DNA of 64,000 nucleotides, from positions 2,294,001 through 2,358,000 of the forward strand of contig NZ_CP034550.1 of NCBI RefSeq assembly GCF_009498035.1, written 5' to 3'. Shown in pieces: positions 1 to 7,924 of this stretch. This DNA comes from Saccharothrix syringae (GTDB lineage Bacteria > Actinomycetota > Actinomycetes > Mycobacteriales > Pseudonocardiaceae). The notes below the pieces were generated by a model. The model was given only the letters and a program-made list of their open reading frames with translations, searched no databases and was not told the origin of the DNA. The stretch's first letter is position 1, and each line of letters starts with the position of its first letter. The translations under genes and the position numbers were made by a program.

Positions 1-708
1 GCCGACGTGCACGACTCGGTCGGTCACGAGCTGGCGCTGATCGCCCTGCGCGCCGGCGCGCTGGAACTGACCGCCGACACCGAACGCGGCCGAGCGGCGG
101 CGGCCGAGCTGCGCGCGTCGGCCGTCGCGGCCACCGACCGGCTCCGCCACGCGATCGGCGTGCTGCGCGAGGGCGCGCCGCCGCTCGAACCACCCGACGA
201 GGAGGTGGGCGAACTGGTGGCCCGCGCCCGCCGCGCCGGCCTCCGGGTCACCCTGAGCGGGTCGCCGGGGCGGTTGCCCGCGCTCGTGGACCGGGCGGTG
301 CACCGGGTCGTCCGGGAAGCACTGACCAACGCGGCCCGGCACGCGCCCGGCGCACCGGTGGAGGTGCGGGTCGAGCGGGCCAGGACCGAGTTGGTGGTGA
401 CCGTGACCAACCCGCTCGTCGGACCGGGGACCGGCCTGGCGACCGCGGGCACCCAGAGCACCGCGGGCACCGCCAGGAGCGCAAGCACCACGACCACCGC
501 CGCCACCACCACCGCGGTGACCGCACCGGATGAGACATCATCGGCCGAGGAAGACCGCCGCGACAGCGGCAACAGGGGTGGCAGCGGGCTGGCGGGCTTG
601 GCCGAACGGGTCCGGCTGCTGGGTGGCACGCTGCGGTCCGGCCCGACCGCCGAGCGGTTCACCGTGACCGCCCACCTGCCGATCGACCCCGTGGAGCGTG
701 ACCGGTGA
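1..708 (+). CDS. Sensor histidine kinase, NarL/DesK type (5' truncated by window)
   Basis: This is the C-terminal part of a two-component kinase; the reading frame is open at base 1 and the real start lies upstream. The visible protein begins at the HisKA_3 dimerisation box (HDSVGHELALIALRAG), whose first histidine (codon 8-12 region) is the expected phosphoacceptor. It continues into an HATPase_c domain with N-box (REALTNAARHAPG) and a late G-box region (GLAGLAERVRLLGG). Between the N-box strand and GLAGLAERV sits an unusual insert of about 45 residues rich in Thr, Ala and Ser, where relatives have a short lid. The stop overlaps the start of the response-regulator gene by 4 bp, so the two are translationally coupled and form one signalling pair. 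Confidence 0.93.
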   Translation, partial: ADVHDSVGHELALIALRAGALELTADTERGRAAAAELRASAVAATDRLRHAIGVLREGAPPLEPPDEEVGELVARARRAGLRVTLSGSPGRLPALVDRAVHRVVREALTNAARHAPGAPVEVRVERARTELVVTVTNPLVGPGTGLATAGTQSTAGTARSASTTTTAATTTAVTAPDETSSAEEDRRDSGNRGGSGLAGLAERVRLLGGTLRSGPTAERFTVTAHLPIDPVERDR

Positions 709-1355
709 TCCGGGTCCTGCTGGCCGACGACGAGGCGGTGGTCCGGGCCGGCGTGCGCGCCATCCTGGACACCGACCCCGGCATCGAGGTGGTCGCCGAG
801 GCGGGCGACGGGCACGAGGCGATCGACCTCGCCCGCCGCCACCGCCCGGACGTCGTGCTGCTGGACGTCCGGATGCCGCGACTGGACGGCCTGACCGCCC
901 TGCCCGAGCTGCGCAGGGCCGTGCCGGACGCGGCGGTGGCGGTGTTGACGACGTTCGACGAGGACGAGTTCGTGGCCCGGGCGCTGGGCGGCGGCGCGAA
1001 CGGGTTCCTGCTCAAGGCCGCCGACCCGCGTGAGCTGATCATCGGCGTGCGGGCGCTCGCGGACGGTGCCGCCTACCTGTCGCCGCGGATCGCCCAACGG
1101 CTCGTGGCCGAGCTGCGCGGCGGTGGGCTGTCGCGCCACGAGGGTGCCCGGGCGCGTGTCACCGCGTTGACCGCCCGGGAGCGGGACGTGCTGGCGCTGC
1201 TCGGCGAGGGCTTGTCCAACCAGTCCATCGCCCGACGGCTGACCCTGTCGGAGGGCACGGTGAAGGCGCACGTGAGCGCGATCCTCCAGGCGTTGGACGT
1301 GGAGAACCGGACGCAGGCGGCGATCCTCGCCCACGATGCCGGTCTCACGCGCTGA
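705..1355 (+). CDS. Response regulator, NarL/LuxR family
   Basis: This 216-residue protein is the cognate regulator of the kinase just upstream, with which it overlaps at GTGA. The receiver domain occupies about residues 2-118, with the acidic pocket DDE at 8-10, phosphoacceptor Asp54 in VVLLDVRMP and the conserved Lys near 104 (FLLKA). A LuxR-type HTH lies at about 150-210 (TARERDVLALLGEGLSNQSIARRL then SEGTVKAHVSAIL). The start is GTG at 705. Its 3' end overlaps the convergent MerR gene by 11 bp. The stimulus and target genes cannot be told from this sequence. Confidence 0.95.
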   Translation: MIRVLLADDEAVVRAGVRAILDTDPGIEVVAEAGDGHEAIDLARRHRPDVVLLDVRMPRLDGLTALPELRRAVPDAAVAVLTTFDEDEFVARALGGGANGFLLKAADPRELIIGVRALADGAAYLSPRIAQRLVAELRGGGLSRHEGARARVTALTARERDVLALLGEGLSNQSIARRLTLSEGTVKAHVSAILQALDVENRTQAAILAHDAGLTR

Positions 1356-2085
1356 GGTAGCGGTGCAGCGCGCCCGCCGCTTCGAGCATGACCAGCGCGC
1401 GGGCCGCCAGGTGCGCCTCGCGGTCGGTGATGGCGGCCCGCAGGGCCTCGGTGCCGCCCGCCGCGCGGAACTCGTCCATGATCGGCTTGATGCGCGGCAA
1501 CGGGTAGCGCGCCTGGCGCAGCATCGCCACCAGCCGGGCGTCGCGCACGTCCGCCGGTCCGTAGACGCGGTACCCGTCGGTGGTGCGGGCCGGGGCGAGC
1601 AGGCCCGCCGCCTCCCACACGCGCAACGCCGACGGCCGCACACCCAGCTTCGCGGCCAGGTCACCGACGTGCAGCCCGGCGCGCGGCACGGTGTCCGGCG
1701 GCCGCCCGGCCACCGCCTCCAACGCCTCGGCGGTGGCCTTGAGGGCTTCGCGCTGGGCGTGCGCGGCCGCGTGCGCCTCGTCGACCGCCGCCAGCGCCGT
1801 CAGCGAGTCACCGGCGTGCACGGCGCGCATGATCGTCCGGGCCACGGCCCACCCGTAGCCGCGGCCGAGCAGGCGGTAGGTCAGCAGCGCCTCGCGGTGC
1901 CGTTCACCGAACACCCGGTAGCCCGCGGGGGAGCGCTCGGCCGGGGGCAGCACGCCCGCGTCGAGGTGGTTGCGCACCTGCTGGGGCGAGATGCCCGCCG
2001 CGCGGGCCAGGTCCACCGGTCGCAGCGCTGCCTCCGCGGTCGACGTGGGGGTTGCCGGGCGGTGTCGCAGGCCGGTCCGGCGCAA
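1345..2085 (-). CDS. MerR-family regulator with two HTH domains
   Basis: The 246-residue protein carries two MerR-type winged helices: residues about 21-90 (LRPVDLARAAGISPQQVRNH, then AGYRVFGERH) and about 138-206 (LHVGDLAAKLGVRPSALRVW, then DGYRVYGPADV). They are joined by a helical linker of about 45 residues. Ordinary MerR proteins have one HTH and a C-terminal effector domain; here a second DNA-binding module takes that place. The start is taken as TTG at 2085 because the first HTH begins soon after and no ATG is available; a TAGCTT box lies 5 nt before it, consistent with a leaderless message. No ligand domain is visible. The ligand and regulon are unknown. Confidence 0.85.
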   Translation of the reverse strand: MRRTGLRHRPATPTSTAEAALRPVDLARAAGISPQQVRNHLDAGVLPPAERSPAGYRVFGERHREALLTYRLLGRGYGWAVARTIMRAVHAGDSLTALAAVDEAHAAAHAQREALKATAEALEAVAGRPPDTVPRAGLHVGDLAAKLGVRPSALRVWEAAGLLAPARTTDGYRVYGPADVRDARLVAMLRQARYPLPRIKPIMDEFRAAGGTEALRAAITDREAHLAARALVMLEAAGALHRYLSA

Positions 2086-2169
2086 GCCTCAAGCTAGCAC
2101 TGCAACGACCTCGTCGAAGCCGCGCCGGGGAACGAGGCGGGCAGCTCACCCGGAGCCGCCCCGGGCTCC

Positions 2170-3117
2170 TCAGCCGAACAGCGCGGGCAGATCACCGCTG
2201 TGCCACACCGTGAACACCCGACCGACCTGCGCACCGGGCACGGCCGGCACCAGGACCCGCACCACGCCGGTCTGGTCGGCGGGCTGCTCGACCCGCGCAC
2301 CGGGCAGCACCGCCGACCACGGCTCGCGGGCGCCCTGACCGGTCTCCAGGTTGTCCCGCACCCGCCCGGCGAGGGCCTTGGGGTTCTCGTCGGGCACGCA
2401 CACCACCTCGGTGGCCTCGCCCGCGGCCGTCGTGCGCACGCCCGCCGCCATCGGCAGCCCGGTCTTCGGCCTGCTGACCAGCGCCGCCGACACCTCGCCC
2501 AGGCACCGCGCCAGCTCACCGACCATCGGGTCGTCGGCCAGGGTCCGGCCACCGGGCTCGGTGACCCACCGCAACGCCTCCGCGCCGGTGGCGTGGGCCA
2601 CCGACCCCGCCTGCACGCGAACCCGCTGGAACCCGGTCACGACGCCCTGCCGCGCCAGCGGCCCGTCCGGGGAGATCTCGTCGTCGCCGGCGGTGGTCCA
2701 GGTGCCGCCGTCGCGCCGGCCGCCCAGGGCGGTGAGCTTCGCGTCGACCGCGGCCACGTCGACGTCCATCCGCAGCACGGCCGCCCAGGAGTCCCGGCCC
2801 ACCTGCACCGCCGTCGTCGCCAGCCCCGGGTCGAAGCCGACCACGTCGGCCAGCACGCGGTGCTGCGCCGCCACCCGCGAGTACCCGTAGCCGACCAGGC
2901 CGAGGAACCGCCCGTCCCGCTCGGCGAGCGCGCGCAGCGCCGCCACCTCCCCGTACTCGACCTGCGTGGCGGACCCGTCGGTGGCCCGCACGCCCGCCAG
3001 CGCGCCGAGCAGCCCGGTCGCCGGCGGTGCCTGGGGCACGTCGGCCTCCGCCGCGCACCCCGCCAGGAGGACCGCCACCAACGCCACGCCCCAACGCCTG
3101 CCCACCGGTCGGCTCAC
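2170..3117 (-). CDS. Putative lipoprotein of unknown function
   Basis: This 315-residue protein starts with a lipoprotein signal (RRWGVALVAVLLAGC; lipobox LAGC, cysteine near residue 20), so it should be anchored outside the membrane. The rest is a soluble domain with no motif I recognise; pairs of Asp/Arg-rich segments and WTTAGDDEISPDGPLARQG stand out. I chose GTG at 3117 because it leads directly into the signal peptide and overlaps the stop of the upstream PARG-like gene by 4 bp. The longer open frame to 4062 is only the antisense-phase extension through that gene. The 4-bp coupling suggests co-expression with the PARG-like protein. Confidence 0.8.
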   Translation of the reverse strand: MSRPVGRRWGVALVAVLLAGCAAEADVPQAPPATGLLGALAGVRATDGSATQVEYGEVAALRALAERDGRFLGLVGYGYSRVAAQHRVLADVVGFDPGLATTAVQVGRDSWAAVLRMDVDVAAVDAKLTALGGRRDGGTWTTAGDDEISPDGPLARQGVVTGFQRVRVQAGSVAHATGAEALRWVTEPGGRTLADDPMVGELARCLGEVSAALVSRPKTGLPMAAGVRTTAAGEATEVVCVPDENPKALAGRVRDNLETGQGAREPWSAVLPGARVEQPADQTGVVRVLVPAVPGAQVGRVFTVWHSGDLPALFG

Positions 3118-3956
3118 CGGTCGGATGTTAGGGCGGCGGTCGGAACCGCACCCCCGTTTCGGCCGAACACCCCGGTGAACGCCTCGAACGTCGGCGCACC
3201 GCGCCGCCGCTCCAGCACGGCGAACGTCACGTGCTCGAAGAACGGGTTCTCCCGCAGCGCCGCCCGGAACGCCCCGGCCACGGCCACCGGGTCGTTGCCG
3301 AACACGCCGCAGCCCCACGCGCCGAGCACCAGCCGCCGGTGCCCGTGGGCGGCGGCCACCCGGAGCACGCGGGCGGCGCGCCGCTCCAGCACGGCCGGGA
3401 CCTCGGGCAGCAGGTGGGGCTGGGTGCGGGCGATCGCGGCGCGGTTCGGCGCGGCGGCGGTGAGGAACGAGACCGGGTGCGGCTCGGGCAGCAGCGCCCC
3501 GTCGTCGTCGCGGAACACCGGCACGCCGGGGGAGTGGATCACCCGGTCGCTGTAGGTCAGCTCGGCGTGCGCGCGGTGGTGCGTGTAGAAACCGCCTGCC
3601 GCCAGCAGGCACGGGTACAGCGCCGAGCTGCGCGCGAGGCTCTCCTCCTGCGCCTGCGCCCCGTTGAGGAAACCGCCGCCCGGGTTGCGCGCCGAGGCGA
3701 ACACCAGGCAGGCCGCGTCCCCCAGCCGACGCGCGGCGGCCAGGGTCGACTCGCCGGTCACCTCCACCGCGGCCGCACCGCGGAACTCCGGCACCCCCAG
3801 CGGGTCGTCCGGCTCGTGCAGGCGGGTACCGGCGACGGCGCGACCCACGGCCGCCCGCACGTCCACCTCGACCCCGCCGACGCGGTAGGAACCGCGCTCG
3901 GCGATCTCCACCGCTTCCCGGGCGAGCGCCCGCAACCGACTGCTCACGACGGCCAT
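3114..3956 (-). CDS. Microbial-type poly(ADP-ribose) glycohydrolase (TIGR02452 family)
   Basis: The 280-residue protein matches the microbial PARG catalytic family, which removes ADP-ribose from modified targets in the cytoplasm. The diagnostic signature GGG-X7-QEE is intact: NPGGGFLNGAQ at 91-101 and QEE at 103-105. The conserved C-terminal segment LVLGAWGCGVFGNDP is also present, typical of macrodomain-fold ADP-ribose pockets. I start it at ATG 3956 (MAVVSSRLRALAREAVEI). A longer frame to 4037 adds only low-complexity residues. It overlaps the downstream lipoprotein gene by 4 bp. No ADP-ribosyltransferase is adjacent, so the substrate is unknown. Confidence 0.88.
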   Translation of the reverse strand: MAVVSSRLRALAREAVEIAERGSYRVGGVEVDVRAAVGRAVAGTRLHEPDDPLGVPEFRGAAAVEVTGESTLAAARRLGDAACLVFASARNPGGGFLNGAQAQEESLARSSALYPCLLAAGGFYTHHRAHAELTYSDRVIHSPGVPVFRDDDGALLPEPHPVSFLTAAAPNRAAIARTQPHLLPEVPAVLERRAARVLRVAAAHGHRRLVLGAWGCGVFGNDPVAVAGAFRAALRENPFFEHVTFAVLERRRGAPTFEAFTGVFGRNGGAVPTAALTSDR

Positions 3957-4058
3957 CGTGGGTGCCGGGCCGCCGGCCGGGCAACCGGGTTTCCCACCGG
4001 GCCGACCTGTTCGGACCGGCCGGCTCAACCGCGCCACCCCGCGCCCTGCCCCGCCCGA

Positions 4059-4697
4059 TCACCCCTCGACCGGGATCTCCACCGCGATCTCCTCGCCCAG
4101 CCGAGCCCCGCCCAGCAGGTCCAGCTCGTCACCGCTCCAGAACCGCCCCGGGTCGTACCAGTTCGCCCGCCGCCCGCCCGGCAGCAACCCCATCGCCTCG
4201 TACGTCACGGCCACCACCTCGGCGCAGTAGGCGGTCTCCAGCGTCGAGTCCGCGGTGCGCCGCAGGTTCGGCAGCCGCCCGCGCAACCACCGCGTGGCCA
4301 GCCGCGCCGTGGAGGGGAAGGGGGTGCCGTTGAGCCGGGCCACCGTCTTGAGCACGGCGTCGTCCTGCTCGCGGGTCGTGGCCCGGTCCAACTGGCGCAG
4401 CCAGGCCCGCTGCCCGTACTTGCGCGCCCACACCAGCACCGCCTCCCGCAGGTCGTGCAGCTGCACCCCGCGGTGGTGGGTGCCGGTCCACACGTCGGGC
4501 AGCGAGCGGCCCAGTTCGGCGTGCCACATCAGCGGCGGCAGGTCCTCGACGGCGACGGTCATGCCCACGTGGTTGACCGGGCTGTTCGTGGTCACCCGGA
4601 TGGCGCGGTCGGCCGCCGAGCTGCCCCGGAACAGCCACACGTCGCCGGTGCGGGTGAGCTCGACCGCCTCGTCCAGACCGATCTTCGTTCCAGCCAC
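4059..4697 (-). CDS. Permuted papain-fold (YiiX/NlpC-like) protein
   Basis: This 212-residue protein resembles the circularly permuted NlpC/P60 (YiiX/YaeF) group of papain-like hydrolases. The conserved His lies early (SPVNHVGMTV, near residue 43) and the likely catalytic Cys late (TAYCAEVVAVTYEAMGLL, near residue 163), the permuted order expected. There is no signal peptide, so it is probably cytoplasmic. Its substrate (lipid, amide or cell-wall peptide) cannot be assigned. The start is GTG at 4697 and appears leaderless: TAGGCT lies 6 nt upstream and overlaps the -10 box of the divergent small gene. Confidence 0.7.
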   Translation of the reverse strand: MAGTKIGLDEAVELTRTGDVWLFRGSSAADRAIRVTTNSPVNHVGMTVAVEDLPPLMWHAELGRSLPDVWTGTHHRGVQLHDLREAVLVWARKYGQRAWLRQLDRATTREQDDAVLKTVARLNGTPFPSTARLATRWLRGRLPNLRRTADSTLETAYCAEVVAVTYEAMGLLPGGRRANWYDPGRFWSGDELDLLGGARLGEEIAVEIPVEG

Positions 4698-4702
4698 GCC
4701 GG

Positions 4703-4709
4703 TAGCCTA
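4703..4709. promoter_or_regulatory. Symmetric -10 element for two divergent leaderless genes
   Basis: The 7-bp sequence TAGCCTA reads TAGCCT (4703-4708) rightward and TAGGCT (4709-4704) leftward. Each hexamer fits the actinobacterial -10 consensus TANNNT and lies exactly 6 nt before a start codon: ATG 4715 to the right and GTG 4697 to the left. Both messages would begin at or next to the start codon. Confidence 0.65.
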
Positions 4710-4714
4710 GGCGG

Positions 4715-4885
4715 ATGCGGTGGTGGAAGCTGCTCGGCCTGGCCGGTGTCGCGGGTGTCGCGGCGACCGGCGCGGTGATCGCCCGCGCGGAGCGCAAGCG
4801 CCGCGCCTACACGCCCGACGAGGTCCGGGCCCGCCTGCACGCGCGGCTCGCGGAAACCTCCAACGGACGACCATCGGGGGGTTGA
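4715..4885 (+). CDS. Small single-pass membrane protein (56 aa)
   Basis: A 57-codon frame encodes a peptide with a short N-terminal membrane segment (KLLGLAGVAGVAATGAVIA, about 5-23) and a basic, helical cytoplasmic tail (RAERKRRAYTPDEVRARLHA). This layout is common among small actinobacterial membrane proteins of unknown function. The start is supported by a -10-like TAGCCT 6 nt upstream, implying a leaderless message, and by codon bias. It is divergent from the YiiX-like gene with only 17 bp between the two starts. Its function is unknown. Confidence 0.65.
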   Translation: MRWWKLLGLAGVAGVAATGAVIARAERKRRAYTPDEVRARLHARLAETSNGRPSGG

Positions 4886-4917
4886 CCCGGACGGGCGGCG
4901 GGTCTGGGCTGGACCGC

Positions 4918-6411
4918 ATGCGATCCCTGTTCGCGGCGCTGCTGTGCGCGCTCCTCGTCGCGCCGCCCGCCCACGCCGACTCCCGCCCGGCCCTGGACCT
5001 GGACGCGGCCACGATCCCGCAGTTGGCGCGGCGGATGGACGCGGGTTCGTTGACCTCGGTCGAGCTGACGCGCGCCTACCTGCGGCGCATCGACACCGTG
5101 GACCGGAGGGTGCGGTCGGTGCTGGCGGTGGATCCGGAGGCGTTGCGGCAGGCGGCGGAGAGCGACCGGCGGCGGGCCCGCGGTCAGGCGCGGGGGTTGA
5201 TGGACGGCATCCCGGTGCTGCTCAAGGACAACATCGACACGCGCTCGGGCGGCACGGCGGGGTCGCGGGCGTTGCGGGTGCCGCCGCGTGACGACGCGGA
5301 GCTGGTCAGGCGCCTGCGCGAGGCCGGCGCGGTCGTGCTGGGCAAGACCAACCTGTCGGAGTGGGCGAACTTCCGCTCCACGCGCTCCACCTCGGGCTGG
5401 TCGGGCGTCGGCGGGCAGACCAACAACCCGTACGTGTTGGATCGCAACCCGTGCGGGTCGTCGTCCGGCTCCGGTGCGGCGGTGGCGGCGTCGTTGGCGC
5501 AGGTCGCGGTCGGCACCGAGACCGACGGCTCGATCGTGTGCCCGTCCGGCCAGAACGGCGTGGTGGGCCTCAAGCCGACCCTGGGCCGGGTCAGCGGTGA
5601 CGGCATCGTGCCGATCTCCGCGCAGCAGGACACCGCGGGCCCGATGGCGCGGCATGTCGTCGACGCGGCGATCCTGATGTCCGCCCTGGAGGGGCGCGGT
5701 GCCGACTACGCCCGCGCGCTCACCCCCGACGCGCTGCGCGGCGCGCGGGTCGGCGTGTGGCGCAAGGCCGGGCGCGACGCCGAGGTGGACCGGGTCGTGC
5801 AGTCGGCGGTGGACGTGCTGCGGCGCAACGGCGCCACCGTGGTCGAGGTCGAGCTGCCCTACCAGGACGAGATCGACGCGGTCGAGTTCCCCGCCCTGAT
5901 CACCGAGTTCAAGCACGACCTGGAGGCGTACCTCAAGTCCCGGCCCGGCGTGCCGCGGACCCTCACCGAGCTGATCGCCTTCAACGAGGCCGACCCGGTC
6001 GAGCTGAGCAGGTTCGGCCAGGAGCTGTTCCACGAGGCGGAGAAGGCACCGCCGATCACCGACCCGACCTACCGCGAGCAGCGCCGCACCGCCACCGACC
6101 TGGCCCGCCGCTCGATCGACGAGGTCCTGGCCGCCCACCGGCTGGACGTGGTCATGGCGCCCACCAACAGCCCCGCCTGGCGCACCGACTACGCCAACGG
6201 CGACGCCTACGTGCTGGGTTCCTCCACCCCCGCGGCGGTCTCGGGCTACCCGAACGCCACCGTCCCGGCGGGCTTCGCCGGCCCGCTCCCGATCGGCGTG
6301 TCGTTCATGGCCGGCCACGGCGCGGACGCGCGGGTCCTGCGGTTCGCCGCCGCCTTCGAGCGGGCGGCACCGGTGCGCCGCGCACCCGCCTACCTGCCCA
6401 CCGTGTCGTGA
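4918..6411 (+). CDS. Secreted amidase (amidase signature family)
   Basis: The 497-residue enzyme carries a Sec signal peptide (MRSLFAALLCALLVAPPAHA, cleaved after residue 20) and an amidase-signature domain. The Ser-cisSer-Lys triad is recognisable: Lys103 in VLLKDNID, the cis-Ser in CGSSSGSG (180-186) and the nucleophile Ser205 in GTETDGSI. It should hydrolyse an amide bond outside the cell; the substrate is not predictable. I chose ATG 4918 because it opens the signal peptide. A longer frame from 4720 runs antisense to known features and lacks a signal. A short gap of 32 bp separates it from the small membrane protein. Confidence 0.93.
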   Translation: MRSLFAALLCALLVAPPAHADSRPALDLDAATIPQLARRMDAGSLTSVELTRAYLRRIDTVDRRVRSVLAVDPEALRQAAESDRRRARGQARGLMDGIPVLLKDNIDTRSGGTAGSRALRVPPRDDAELVRRLREAGAVVLGKTNLSEWANFRSTRSTSGWSGVGGQTNNPYVLDRNPCGSSSGSGAAVAASLAQVAVGTETDGSIVCPSGQNGVVGLKPTLGRVSGDGIVPISAQQDTAGPMARHVVDAAILMSALEGRGADYARALTPDALRGARVGVWRKAGRDAEVDRVVQSAVDVLRRNGATVVEVELPYQDEIDAVEFPALITEFKHDLEAYLKSRPGVPRTLTELIAFNEADPVELSRFGQELFHEAEKAPPITDPTYREQRRTATDLARRSIDEVLAAHRLDVVMAPTNSPAWRTDYANGDAYVLGSSTPAAVSGYPNATVPAGFAGPLPIGVSFMAGHGADARVLRFAAAFERAAPVRRAPAYLPTVS

Positions 6412-6470
6412 TGATCACAGAGAGTTAGTTCCGGCGTGCGGATCCCCGAAGTCGGTGCCATGTTGATCCC

Positions 6471-7319
6471 ATGGTCGCTGTGGTGTTGGGAACCGGTTTG
6501 ATGGGTGCCGGGATGGCGCGCAGCCTGCTGCGCGCCGGCCTGGAGGTGGTGGTGTGGAACCGCCGCGCCGACAAGGCCCGTCCGCTGGCCGAGGCGGGTG
6601 CGCGGGTCGCCGAGGACCCCGCGTCGGCGGTCGGGGACGCCGACGTCGTGATCACGATGCTCTTCGACGCCGACTCCACCGCCGAGGTCATGGCCGAGGC
6701 GCTGCCGGCGGTCCCGAAGGGCGCCACGTGGTTGCAGTGCGCGACGGTCGGCCTCGACGGCGCCGAGCGGCTGGCGGCGCTGGCCGCCGAGCACGGCGTG
6801 GACCTGGTGGACGCGCCGGTGCTGGGCACCCGCCAACCGGCCGAGCAGGGCCGGCTCACCGCCCTGGCCGCCGCGCCCGAGGCCCTGCGGGAGCGGGTGC
6901 GGCCGGTGCTCGACGCCGTCGCCAGCCGGGTCGTGTGGGCGGGCGAGCGCCCCGGCGACGGCCAGCGGCTCAAGCTCGTCGCCAACTCGTGGGTCCTGTC
7001 GATCACCGCGGCCACCGCCCAGGCCGTGGCGCTGGCGCGCGGGCTCGGGGTGGCGCCCGGGGCGTTCCTGGAGGCCATCTCCGGCGGGCCGGTGGACAGC
7101 GCCTACGCGCAGACCAAGGGGCGCGCCATGGTCGACGGCGACTTCACGCCGTCCTTCGGCGTCGACGGGGCGGCCAAGGACAGCGCGCTGATCGTCGAGG
7201 CCATGGGCGCCGCCGGCACCGACGACCGGCTCATGCGCGTCCTGCACGACCACTACCGCGCCGCCTACCGGGGCACGCCGGAGGACATGGCCGCCGTGGT
7301 GCGGGCGTTCGGCAGCTGA
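6471..7319 (+). CDS. NAD(P)-dependent oxidoreductase, 3-hydroxyisobutyrate dehydrogenase-like
   Basis: The 282-residue protein belongs to the beta-hydroxyacid dehydrogenase family. The N-terminal Rossmann fold shows VVLGTGLMGAGMARSLL (4-20), followed by WNR at the end of strand 2, which fits NADP(H) preference. The family catalytic lysine is Lys168 in KLVANSW, with the helical C-terminal domain after it (SGGPVDSAYAQTKG, KDSALIVEAMGAAG). It probably reduces or oxidises a small beta-hydroxy or semialdehyde substrate; imine-reductase-like members look similar, so the substrate is open. CATGTT lies 6 nt before ATG, a weak leaderless -10. Confidence 0.9.
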   Translation: MVAVVLGTGLMGAGMARSLLRAGLEVVVWNRRADKARPLAEAGARVAEDPASAVGDADVVITMLFDADSTAEVMAEALPAVPKGATWLQCATVGLDGAERLAALAAEHGVDLVDAPVLGTRQPAEQGRLTALAAAPEALRERVRPVLDAVASRVVWAGERPGDGQRLKLVANSWVLSITAATAQAVALARGLGVAPGAFLEAISGGPVDSAYAQTKGRAMVDGDFTPSFGVDGAAKDSALIVEAMGAAGTDDRLMRVLHDHYRAAYRGTPEDMAAVVRAFGS

Positions 7320-7393
7320 GTTCACCCGTTGGTGGAAGTTACCGTCGAACCGGGTACCTGTGCCGGGGGAAGGGGTCGTGAGGAGGCGGGCAC

Positions 7394-7924
7394 GTGGGAA
7401 CCGGTGGCGTGGTCGCGGCGGCGGCCCTGGCGGGCGCGGTGGCGGCGGGTGCGGGCGGGCTGGCCGCGTCCGCGGACCCGGACGAGATCTGGCAGGGCAC
7501 CGGGCTGCGCGTGGTGGACCGGGCGGCGCGCTCCGACACCGAGTGCGTGCCCCACTCGTTCGGGCAGTTGCGGCAGTTGCTGACGGCCACGCCGTGCGTC
7601 GCGCTCGACCGGGTGCTGTTCACCCTCACCGACGACCGGGGCGGCACCATCGTCGTCTCGGTCGCCTGGGTGGAGTTCGGCGACGCGGACGCCGCCCGCG
7701 AGTTCAAGCGGGTCGAGGACATCCACGGCACGGGCGACATCACCCCGCTGTCGGGGTCGCTGCTGCTGATGAACGACGTCCCGTTCAGCGCGTACAACTA
7801 CGACTCGGACACCCTCGACGGCACGACCGTGGTGGTGGCCGAGACCGAGGCGGTGTCGGGCGGGTTCACCGCCGAGTACCTGGACGACGTCGCCGGGATC
7901 GCGGTCCGCACCCCGCGCCCCTAA
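7394..7924 (+). CDS. Exported protein of unknown function
   Basis: The 176-residue protein has an N-terminal Ala/Gly hydrophobic stretch (VVAAAALAGAVAAGAGGLAA) that looks like a signal peptide or anchor. A compact domain of about 140 residues follows with two cysteines (ECVPHS and TPCVAL), likely a disulfide. The core VVSVAWVEFGDADAAREFKR has an alternating strand-helix pattern. I do not recognise the family. The start GTG 7394 has an AGGAGG site about 6 nt upstream. It converges with the HNH gene and the two stops overlap by 4 bp. Confidence 0.75.
   Translation: MGTGGVVAAAALAGAVAAGAGGLAASADPDEIWQGTGLRVVDRAARSDTECVPHSFGQLRQLLTATPCVALDRVLFTLTDDRGGTIVVSVAWVEFGDADAAREFKRVEDIHGTGDITPLSGSLLLMNDVPFSAYNYDSDTLDGTTVVVAETEAVSGGFTAEYLDDVAGIAVRTPRP

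Noticed and set aside
1931..1938. GAGCGCTC as a further LacI-type operator
   Set aside because: It lacks the flanking GA/TC arms, lies inside the MerR coding region and is far from any glucan gene; an 8-bp GC palindrome is expected by chance in this composition.
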